Source: an uncultured Bacteroidia bacterium (GTDB taxonomy: Bacteria > Bacteroidota > Bacteroidia > Bacteroidales > UBA932). From it: 8,661 bases of DNA. The notes below the pieces were generated by a model, which searched no databases, was not told where the DNA came from, and was given only the letters and a program-made list of their open reading frames with translations. Each line of letters starts with the position of its first letter. Position 1 is the stretch's first letter. The DNA is taken from contig CACXFP010000244.1 in the NCBI GenBank assembly GCA_902766985.1, forward strand, positions 1 to 8,661, read 5' to 3'. Positions 1-5,947 of this stretch are shown here, piece by piece. The translations under genes were made by a program, and so were the position numbers.

Positions 1-833
1 GCCGCTTTTTCATATTTCATCATCCTGTAGATCGAGGCGTGCTGCTGCATCCTGTCCAGAAGCTTGAAATCGTCTCCGAGCATTCCGGATATTTCCTTGC
101 GGAGTTTATTTGCTTCTTTGTTCCCGAGCCCTTCCGCGAGGGTGATTTCCAATGACGAGACCTCCTTTTCGTATCCGAGCAGTTCCCTCATCGATTCAAT
201 CGGCAGGATTATCAGTTCATCGTCGATCTGTGCATTGACGGAGAATATGCCGGTGGGGCGGAGTGCTATGGATTCCAGGCTGGCCGCCGGGTTGGAAAGG
301 GATATGTTCTTTTCCCTGTCGGGGAAGAAAATTTCCAACCTGGAGACGAAATTCGGATTGATTTCCATCTTCGATGCGAAGCCGGCTCCGGTGACGACGG
401 TCGGCATGAACCCCCTGTGAAGCAGGAATTCACCTTCGATGACCCTTTCCCTGTACGGGGATTCCTCCTCGAATACGGAATCAACCCCTTTGGCCCTTGC
501 AATGCCCTGGTGTGAGTCATAACCCGTGAACACGTTGTCTTCCAGGATACTGGATATGGATGCAATCCTGTCGTCCTTGAGCAGTGATTCGAAAGCCGGA
601 CCTTCGGGGACGAAGACCTTGCCTTTGGCGGCGGTGACCACAAAATCCGGATCGACCCCGCCGATGTTGTCCTTGACGAGGCTGCCGAAGCCGTTGTATA
701 TGGAAAGGATGAGGATGAGGGCTGCCGTCCCTATAGCCATCCCCGCCGCGCTTATCGCCGAGATTATGTTGATGACATTGTGCGACTTGCGGGCGAAAAG
801 GTATCTTTTGGCTATGAAAAGCGGGACATTCAC
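1..833 (-). CDS. LolC/LolE-type ABC transporter permease (MacB/FtsX family), partial, C-terminus beyond window edge
   Basis: The visible 277 residues match the N-terminal half of the permeases that, with an ATPase (LolD-like), extract lipoproteins from the inner membrane for transport to the outer membrane. The protein starts MNVPLFIAKRYLFARKS, followed by one hydrophobic segment at about residues 20-46. A large soluble periplasmic domain (about 47-270) of the MacB-core type follows. The visible end, YRMMKYEKA, is the conserved stretch that normally precedes the second transmembrane segment, so the gene is cut by the window, not broken. The start is GTG at 833-831: the rbfA stop lies in the same frame three codons upstream, and the overlapping ATG at 829-827 is out of frame and soon meets a stop. 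It sits 6 bases after rbfA, so it is probably cotranscribed with tyrS-rbfA. The family is clear; a role in lipoprotein release rather than another FtsX-like export task is inferred from family and taxon. Confidence 0.88.
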   Translation of the reverse strand, partial: MNVPLFIAKRYLFARKSHNVINIISAISAAGMAIGTAALILILSIYNGFGSLVKDNIGGVDPDFVVTAAKGKVFVPEGPAFESLLKDDRIASISSILEDNVFTGYDSHQGIARAKGVDSVFEEESPYRERVIEGEFLLHRGFMPTVVTGAGFASKMEINPNFVSRLEIFFPDREKNISLSNPAASLESIALRPTGIFSVNAQIDDELIILPIESMRELLGYEKEVSSLEITLAEGLGNKEANKLRKEISGMLGDDFKLLDRMQQHASIYRMMKYEKA

Positions 834-839
834 CTGGGC

Positions 840-1187
840 TTATTTTTTCAGGAGCTCTTCAATGTGGTCTACGTAGTCGAGCGAACTGTCCAGGTAGAAG
901 ACGATTTCGGGAACTATACGCAACTGCCTGCCCACTTCATGCCCGAGCTCGCCCCTGAGCGCCTTCACGTTGTCCCTGAGGATTCCCATGACCACCTGGG
1001 CCTTGTCGGAAGGGAAGATGCTGACATAGGTCTTGGCGATGGAGAGATCCGGACTCATCCTAACCTCGCTCACCGTAACCATTGCGCCGCCAAAGGCCGC
1101 CATCCCTTTCCTGCGGATGATTTCAGCCATGTCCTTCTGGATTTCGCGGGCGACCTTGAGCTGTCTTGTACCTGAGCCTTTTTCCAT
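840..1187 (-). CDS. rbfA: 30S ribosome-binding factor RbfA
   Basis: RbfA is a small KH-fold protein that binds free 30S subunits, helps 16S rRNA 5' end maturation (helix 1 region), and is needed for growth in the cold. The 115-residue product has the usual length. It shows the family pattern: an N-terminal helix with RQLKVAREIQKDMAEIIRR (about 8-26), a central strand region with VTVSEVRMSPDLSIAKTYVSIFP (about 37-59), and the C-terminal LRIVPEIVFYLDSSLDYVDHIEELL (about 88-112), where the PEI.F..D.S signature lies. The ATG is 2 bases after the tyrS stop, in another frame, so translational coupling is likely. No promoter is visible of its own; it should be read from the tyrS promoter. The next gene starts 6 bases after its stop. 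Confidence 0.96.
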   Translation of the reverse strand: MEKGSGTRQLKVAREIQKDMAEIIRRKGMAAFGGAMVTVSEVRMSPDLSIAKTYVSIFPSDKAQVVMGILRDNVKALRGELGHEVGRQLRIVPEIVFYLDSSLDYVDHIEELLKK

Positions 1188-1189
1188 TG

Positions 1190-2479
1190 CTATACGATTT
1201 TAACGAGGAAATAATTCCTCTTGCCCTTCTGGGCGAGTATGTATTTACCGTCCACGATATCCTTCCCGCTGATTTCGTAGGCAATGTCTCCGACCTTGTC
1301 TTTGTTGAGGCTGAAACCGTTCTGCTGCAAGGCTTTTCGGGCTTCTCCCTTGGAGGGGTATATGCCTGTCTTGACTGCCAGGAAATCAAGGATGTTGCAG
1401 GGGAGTTCGGAGGCGCTGACCTCGAAAGTCGGAACTCCGGAGAACACTGCGAGGAAAGTCCTCTCGTCCAGGCTGCGGAGCTGTTCGGAAGTTGAGTTGC
1501 CGAAGAGCATCTGGGATGCGGCGAGGGCGTTGTCGTACTCATCTACTCCGTGGACCATGACAGTAACTTCCTTGGCGAGGAGTTTCTGCAGTTCGCGGCG
1601 ACCGGGATCTTCCTTATGGGCCGCAACCGCATCTTCTATGGTCTTGCGGTCGAGGAGAGTGAATATCTTGATGTAGCGCTCGGCATCCTCATCGCTGACG
1701 TTGAGCCAGAACTGGTAGAATTCATATGGGGAGGTCCTTGCGGGATCGAGCCAGATATTGCCTTTCTCGGTCTTCCCGAACTTGCCGCCGTCAGCTTTGG
1801 TAATAAGGGGGCATGTGAGAGCAAATGCTTGTTTGTCAAGTACTTTGCGAATCATTTCCACTCCGGTGGTGATGTTTCCCCACTGGTCTGCTCCGCCGAG
1901 TTGCATCTTGACCCCACAATTCTCATAGAGATACAGGAAATCGTAGCCCTGGAGAAGCTGGTAGCTGAATTCGGTGAAGGACATTCCCTCGCTGGAATCG
2001 CGGGAGAGACGCTTCTTGACGGAATCCTTGCTCATCATGTAATTGACGGTGATAAGCTTGCCGATGTCGCGGGTGAAGTTTATGAAGGTGTAATCCTTCA
2101 TCCAGTCGTAGTTGTTCACCAGTTCCGCCTTGTTCGGGGCGTCGGATTTGAAATCGAGGAACCTTGAAAGCTGGGCCTTGATGCAGGACACGTTGTGGGA
2201 CAGGGTCTCCTCATCCAGCAGATTCCTTTCCTGGCTTTTCATCGAGGGGTCTCCGATCATTCCGGTAGCTCCTCCCACCAGTGCGTACGGTTTGTGTCCG
2301 CATGCCTGGAAATGCTTGAGTATCATTATGCTTACAAGGTGCCCTATGTGCAGCGAATCCCCTGTGGGATCGATTCCCACATAAGCTGCGGAGGGACCTT
2401 TCATCAGTTCTTCTTCCGTTCCGGGGGTGATGTCCTTAATCATCCCCCTCCACTTCAACTCTTCTACAAAATTCTTCAT
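1190..2479 (-). CDS. tyrS: Tyrosyl-tRNA synthetase (TyrRS, class Ic)
   Basis: This cytoplasmic enzyme charges tRNA-Tyr with tyrosine using ATP. At 429 residues it has the full bacterial length. The Rossmann catalytic domain carries the HIGH motif at residues 44-47 (after DPTGDSL), the tyrosine-binding YQLLQGYD at 173-180, GGADQWGN at 195-202, and the KMSKS-equivalent KFGKT at 233-237. This KFGKT form is typical of the common eubacterial TyrS type, not the TyrZ type with KMSKS. A helical anticodon-binding part follows, and a C-terminal S4-like RNA-binding domain covers about 355-425. The ATG at 2479-2477 fits the family start ([13 protein letters not shown]). It is the first gene of the tyrS-rbfA-permease operon. 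The upstream region has a TAnnTTTG element about 20 bases before the start and no T-box-like leader, so tRNA-sensing attenuation is not indicated. Confidence 0.98.
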   Translation of the reverse strand: MKNFVEELKWRGMIKDITPGTEEELMKGPSAAYVGIDPTGDSLHIGHLVSIMILKHFQACGHKPYALVGGATGMIGDPSMKSQERNLLDEETLSHNVSCIKAQLSRFLDFKSDAPNKAELVNNYDWMKDYTFINFTRDIGKLITVNYMMSKDSVKKRLSRDSSEGMSFTEFSYQLLQGYDFLYLYENCGVKMQLGGADQWGNITTGVEMIRKVLDKQAFALTCPLITKADGGKFGKTEKGNIWLDPARTSPYEFYQFWLNVSDEDAERYIKIFTLLDRKTIEDAVAAHKEDPGRRELQKLLAKEVTVMVHGVDEYDNALAASQMLFGNSTSEQLRSLDERTFLAVFSGVPTFEVSASELPCNILDFLAVKTGIYPSKGEARKALQQNGFSLNKDKVGDIAYEISGKDIVDGKYILAQKGKRNYFLVKIV

Positions 2480-2498
2480 TTCTTGTCTGTTTACTTCG

Positions 2499-2506
2499 CA
2501 AAGGTA
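2499..2506 (-). promoter_or_regulatory. Predicted tyrS promoter -7 element (TACCTTTG)
   Basis: On the minus strand this reads TACCTTTG, an exact match to the Bacteroidetes -7 consensus TAnnTTTG. It lies 19 bases before the tyrS ATG, so the 5' leader would be very short (about 10-15 bases). The expected -33 TTG is not present at the usual 19-21 base spacing; that place (about 2527-2529) reads AGG on the minus strand. The call therefore rests on the -7 element and its position alone. Confidence 0.5.
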
Positions 2507-2515
2507 GGTATTTTA

Positions 2516-2546
2516 TTGGGAATCTTCCTTAAAAAACGTAAATTTG
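2516..2546 (+). promoter_or_regulatory. Predicted tpiA promoter, Bacteroidetes type
   Basis: TTG at 2516-2518 and TAAATTTG at 2539-2546 match the -33 (TTG) and -7 (TAnnTTTG) elements used by the Bacteroidetes primary sigma factor, with a 20-base spacer. The predicted transcript start near 2552 leaves a leader of about 28 bases that is very A-rich before the tpiA ATG at 2580. A-rich leaders replace Shine-Dalgarno pairing in this phylum. The element overlaps the upstream half of the divergent tyrS promoter. Confidence 0.65.
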
Positions 2547-2579
2547 ACGGTTTGAAATTTCAATTAAACATAGATAAAA

Positions 2580-3335
2580 ATGAGAAAGAAAATCGTAGCC
2601 GGCAACTGGAAGATGAACACCACCGTTGCCGAAGGTGTCGCCCTTGCGAAAGCAGTTGTTGAACTTGCAGGACAAACTCCTGATAACGTGGGCCTTATCG
2701 TTGCCCCTCCGTTCACGCATCTCTGCTGTGTAGCTGATGTCCTCAAGGGCAGCAAGGTGGAACTTTCCGCCCAGAACTGCGCAGACCATGAAAGCGGAGC
2801 CTACACAGGCGAGGTTGCAGTGAACATGCTTGCATCTGCAGGTTGCCAGTGGACAATCCTCGGCCATTCCGAGCGCAGGCAGTATTACGGCGAGACCGAC
2901 GAAAAACTCGTCGAGAAGGTGAGACTTGCCCTTGCCGGCGGCCTGAAGGTCATTCTCTGCGTCGGCGAGAACCTTGACCAGAGAGAGGCAGGGAAACATT
3001 TCGACGTTGTATCGGAACAGACGAAGAACGTTCTCTTCAACTTCACGGCTGAAGATATGAAGAGCATCGTCATCGCTTATGAGCCCGTTTGGGCCATCGG
3101 TACCGGAAAGACCGCTACCGCCCAGCAGGCTGAGGAAATCCACGCCTGCATCCGCAAGGTGATTGCCGAAAAGTTCGGTGAGGCAGTTGCTGAAGACCTT
3201 ACGATCCTTTACGGAGGAAGCTGCAAGCCTTCCAATGCCAAGGAACTCTTTGCTGAGAAGGATATTGACGGCGGCCTCATCGGAGGCGCTGCCCTCAAGG
3301 CCGACAGCTTCATAGAGATTGCAAAGTCCTTCTGA
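2580..3335 (+). CDS. tpiA: Triosephosphate isomerase
   Basis: This enzyme interconverts dihydroxyacetone phosphate and glyceraldehyde 3-phosphate in glycolysis and gluconeogenesis, in the cytoplasm, normally as a dimeric TIM barrel. The 251-residue length is typical. All catalytic residues are visible: Asn9 and Lys11 in GNWKMN, His96 in ILGHSERR, and Glu168 in [11 protein letters not shown]. The mobile phosphate-gripping loop 6 (WAIGTGKTA) is at 171-179, YGGS at 211-214, and the phosphate-binding GG at 235-236. ATG at 2580 begins [13 protein letters not shown], the usual N-terminus. It has its own predicted promoter and is followed after 22 bases by a GH3 glycosidase gene on the same strand, with no terminator visible between them. 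Nothing is odd in the protein itself. Confidence 0.98.
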   Translation: MRKKIVAGNWKMNTTVAEGVALAKAVVELAGQTPDNVGLIVAPPFTHLCCVADVLKGSKVELSAQNCADHESGAYTGEVAVNMLASAGCQWTILGHSERRQYYGETDEKLVEKVRLALAGGLKVILCVGENLDQREAGKHFDVVSEQTKNVLFNFTAEDMKSIVIAYEPVWAIGTGKTATAQQAEEIHACIRKVIAEKFGEAVAEDLTILYGGSCKPSNAKELFAEKDIDGGLIGGAALKADSFIEIAKSF

Positions 3336-3357
3336 AACCGGAATTATTTTTAGGATA

Positions 3358-5493
3358 ATGAAACGCATTGCCACGGTCCTGGCACTTTCCGCCATGGCCT
3401 TTACTTGGGCCAATGCCCAGGAACTCCTTCCTTATCAGGACAGGTCCCTTACCCCCGAACAGAGGGCGGATGACCTAATCTCAAGGCTCACGATCGAGGA
3501 GAAGACATCTCTTCTCATGAACTCTTCGCAGCCTGTTCCCAGGCTTGGGATCAAGGGGTATAACTGGTGGAACGAGGCCCTCCATGGTGTGGCCAGGAAC
3601 GGTAGCGCAACCACCTTTCCCCAGCCTATCGGCATGGCGGCTTCCTTTGACTATGATCTCCTTTACGAGGTCTTCACTGCCGTCAGCGATGAAGGCAGGG
3701 TAAAGAACCGCCAGGCCGTGGCAAACGGCGACCCCCATATCTATCAGGGACTCACGTATTGGACTCCGAACATCAACATTTTCCGTGATCCCAGGTGGGG
3801 CCGCGGCATGGAGACGTACGGAGAGGATCCATACCTCACCGGACGTCTCGGCATAGCAGTCGTGAAGGGACTCCAGGGGCCGGACAGCCTAGGAATCCGC
3901 AAGGCTCACGCCTGCGCGAAGCATTACGCCGTCCATTCAGGCCCGGAGTCGGAGAGACATTCCTTCGACGCCCAGGTGTCTGAGAGGGATCTGAGGGAGA
4001 CCTACCTCCCCGCTTTCCGTGACCTCGTGGTAAAGGCAGGAGTGGAGGAAGTGATGACGGCGTACAACCGTTTCCGCGGCGAACCTTGTGGAGCGAGCCC
4101 GTACCTGATCGACACGCTACTCAGGGGAGAGTGGGGATACAAGGGAATCATCACCTCCGACTGCGGAGCCATTGATGATTTCTGGGTTCCCGGCCGTCAT
4201 GAATGGGTTCCCGACAGGGCTACAGCAGCCGCCTTCGCAGTACGCAGCGGTGTCGATACAGAGTGCGGAGGTACGTACAGGTCCATTCCCGAGGCCGTGA
4301 GCCGCGGGCTCCTCGACGAGAAATTTGTCGACAGGAATCTCCGCCGCCTCCTTATCGACCGTTATCGTCTTGGAGAAATGGATGGGATTTCCCTGTGGGA
4401 CGACCTTTCCGATGATATCGTTGAAGGTCCTGATCACAAGGCTCTTGCCCTCAAGATGGCGTATGAGACGATGGTCCTCCTCCAGAACAGGGGAGGAATC
4501 CTTCCCCTCAAGGCCGGCGACAACATCGCCCTCATCGGTCCCAATGCTGATGACGAGGAGATGATGTGGGGCAACTACAACCCGATTCCAAAGGAAATCA
4601 TCACCCTTAAGGAAGCGCTTGAGGAAAGGGTGCCTTCACTGTTGTATCTCCATGGCTGCGGCCGCGTGGGTACCTCCGATACGCTGGATGTCCCTTCTAT
4701 CCTGAAATCGCTTGAAGGAAAGGACATAGTAATATTCGCCGGAGGCCTTTCGGGCGCCCTCGAAGGGGAGGAACTCAGGCTTTCCATTCCCGGTTTCAGC
4801 GGGGGAGACCGCACGAGCCTTGAGCTTCCAGAGATCCAGAGGACGCTGCTCAATGCCCTGAAGGAGGCCGGCAAGAAGATCATTCTCGTGAATTTCTCCG
4901 GCAGCGCAGTAGGCCTCGTTCCAGAGACTTCCTCGTGCGAGGCGATACTCCAGGCCTGGTACCCCGGCCAGATGGGAGGCAAGGCCATTGCAGATGTCCT
5001 GTATGGTGAAGTCTCTCCTTCCGGAAAACTTCCCGTCACGTTCTACAAGAACGTCGACCAGCTGCCGGATTTCCGCGATTATTCGATGAAGGACCGCACA
5101 TACCGCTATTTTACGGGCGAGCCCCTTTATCCGTTCGGTTATGGCCTCAGCTACACCTCTTTCAAGACCGGCAGGCCGAAGATCAGGGGTGGCAAAGTCA
5201 TCGTCAAGGTCCGCAATACCGGCAAGATGGATGCCGATGAGGTCATCCAGCTGTACATCCGCCGTCCTTCAGATGCAGAAGGTCCCCTGAAAACCCTCAG
5301 GGGCTTCGCCAGGGTGACGGTTCCTGCAGGAAAGAGCGTGAAGGTAAGCATACCCATCGATGAAGAAACCTTTACATGGTGGGATCCTTCCATCGAGAAG
5401 ATGGTTCCCTTGAAAGGCAGGTTCGAAGTCCTCGTAGGAACGAGTTCCGCCAGGAAAGACCTGCGTGGCAGGAAATATAATTTCAAGGGATAG
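3358..5493 (+). CDS. Secreted GH3 glycosidase, beta-xylosidase / beta-glucosidase type
   Basis: The 711-residue product is a glycoside hydrolase family 3 enzyme that should remove terminal beta-linked xylose or glucose from oligosaccharides by a retaining mechanism. Residues 1-20 form a signal peptide ending ANA before Gln21; there is no lipobox, so the mature enzyme is probably periplasmic. The N-terminal barrel (about 22-350) carries GYNWWNEALHGV (67-78), RDPRWGRGMETYGEDP (143-158), KH (188-189) and the nucleophile Asp268 in TSDCGA. The alpha/beta sandwich domain (about 370-600) holds LEGEE at 468-472, where the acid/base Glu should lie, and ends at FGYGLSY (593-599). A fibronectin III-like domain fills about 605-705. 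The NWWNEALHGV and LEGEE...GFSGGDRT features resemble bacterial beta-xylosidases more than BglX, so xylo-oligosaccharides are my first guess. I chose ATG 3358 because it begins the signal peptide; the longer form from 3319 overlaps tpiA and would bury it. Confidence 0.93.
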   Translation: MKRIATVLALSAMAFTWANAQELLPYQDRSLTPEQRADDLISRLTIEEKTSLLMNSSQPVPRLGIKGYNWWNEALHGVARNGSATTFPQPIGMAASFDYDLLYEVFTAVSDEGRVKNRQAVANGDPHIYQGLTYWTPNINIFRDPRWGRGMETYGEDPYLTGRLGIAVVKGLQGPDSLGIRKAHACAKHYAVHSGPESERHSFDAQVSERDLRETYLPAFRDLVVKAGVEEVMTAYNRFRGEPCGASPYLIDTLLRGEWGYKGIITSDCGAIDDFWVPGRHEWVPDRATAAAFAVRSGVDTECGGTYRSIPEAVSRGLLDEKFVDRNLRRLLIDRYRLGEMDGISLWDDLSDDIVEGPDHKALALKMAYETMVLLQNRGGILPLKAGDNIALIGPNADDEEMMWGNYNPIPKEIITLKEALEERVPSLLYLHGCGRVGTSDTLDVPSILKSLEGKDIVIFAGGLSGALEGEELRLSIPGFSGGDRTSLELPEIQRTLLNALKEAGKKIILVNFSGSAVGLVPETSSCEAILQAWYPGQMGGKAIADVLYGEVSPSGKLPVTFYKNVDQLPDFRDYSMKDRTYRYFTGEPLYPFGYGLSYTSFKTGRPKIRGGKVIVKVRNTGKMDADEVIQLYIRRPSDAEGPLKTLRGFARVTVPAGKSVKVSIPIDEETFTWWDPSIEKMVPLKGRFEVLVGTSSARKDLRGRKYNFKG

Positions 5494-5505
5494 GCAGGGA
5501 CTGCC
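5493..5505. repeat. Small hairpin at the GH3 stop codon
   Basis: GGCAG (5493-5497) and CTGCC (5501-5505) are perfect inverted repeats around a 3-base loop, starting on the last base of the GH3 TAG stop (5491-5493). It is short and lacks a T tract, so it is not a terminator by itself. It may help shield the mRNA 3' end together with the larger hairpin 11 bases further on. Confidence 0.4.
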
Positions 5506-5516
5506 CGGTCAAGATG

Positions 5517-5552
5517 ATATCCGTCCGTTCACCTGATGGTGCGGACGGATAT
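5517..5552. terminator. Convergent (bidirectional) hairpin terminator
   Basis: An 11-base perfect inverted repeat, ATATCCGTCCG (5517-5527) and CGGACGGATAT (5542-5552), encloses a further 4-base stem CACC/GGTG (5530-5533 / 5538-5541) with a TGAT loop and a 2-base TT bulge. On the plus strand it is followed by a T-rich tract (TTCCTATTTTCTCC), fitting a terminator for tpiA-GH3. For the minus-strand lipoprotein gene the right arm is coding and the inner stem covers the stop codon; downstream T content on that side is weak. The position between convergent genes supports a shared terminator. Confidence 0.7.
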
Positions 5553-5945
5553 TCCTATTTTCTCCTTTCCGTTCCAGAGCCAGATCGTTCCCTGGGAGTC
5601 GGTTTTGACGACCGTGAATTCCAGGTCCTTCTTGGTCGTAGTGCTCCGCGGAGTCGTCCATGTGACCGAACCTTTCAGTTTCTGGTCTTTCTCGAGGGGG
5701 AGCTGGCTGCACGTAAGCTGGTAATACTCGGACATCTTGTCGTCGAAAACGCGGTAGACAAGCCTGCCCTTGTTGAAGGACAGTTGCCAGGTAAGGGGAT
5801 CGTACCTGTGGATTACTGAAGCCCCGACCTTCAATTCTATGTCATTCCCTGCAAGGAAATCGTCGTCCACAGGTTCATCCTTCCTGCACCCGGAAATCAG
5901 GAGGACGGCGATGGAAAGGATTGTGAAGAAAGCCTGGCGTTTCAT
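5529..5945 (-). CDS. Small lipoprotein of unknown function, downstream of M6 protease
   Basis: The 138-residue product begins with a type II signal peptide: MKR, a hydrophobic stretch (about 5-19) and the lipobox I-S-G-C with the modified Cys20. Residues RKDEPVDDD follow the Cys; such an acidic stretch can favour surface export of Bacteroidetes lipoproteins. The rest is one compact domain of about 110 residues, probably beta-rich, with aromatic patches (HRYDPLTWQLSFN, MSEYYQLTCSQLP, GTIWLWNGKEKIGI). From memory it resembles small conserved Bacteroidales lipoproteins without assigned role; I cannot name a Pfam family. Its ATG lies 2 bases after the M6 protease stop, so the two are almost certainly cotranscribed. 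A role as partner, inhibitor or anchor of the protease is possible but only inferred from adjacency. The 3' end lies inside the convergent terminator hairpin. Confidence 0.85.
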   Translation of the reverse strand: MKRQAFFTILSIAVLLISGCRKDEPVDDDFLAGNDIELKVGASVIHRYDPLTWQLSFNKGRLVYRVFDDKMSEYYQLTCSQLPLEKDQKLKGSVTWTTPRSTTTKKDLEFTVVKTDSQGTIWLWNGKEKIGISVRTIR

Positions 5946-5947
5946 CT

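Noticed and set aside
266..643. A 125-codon minus-strand open frame at the left end
   Set aside because: It overlaps the LolC/E-type permease in another frame and has a low-complexity Pro/Ser/Arg-rich product without recognisable motifs. The permease frame is continuous from 833 to the window edge.
1550..2167. A 205-codon plus-strand open frame inside tyrS
   Set aside because: It is a mirror of the tyrS coding frame; the tyrS protein is complete with HIGH and KFGKT motifs.
2480..2579. T-box or other tRNA-sensing leader before tyrS
   Set aside because: The leader is too short (under about 20 bases by the predicted promoter) and shows no specifier stem or terminator.
2529..3413. A 294-codon open frame on the minus strand over tpiA
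   Set aside because: It lies antisense to a fully supported tpiA with all catalytic residues; the translated product resembles no family I know and arises from codon bias on the other strand.
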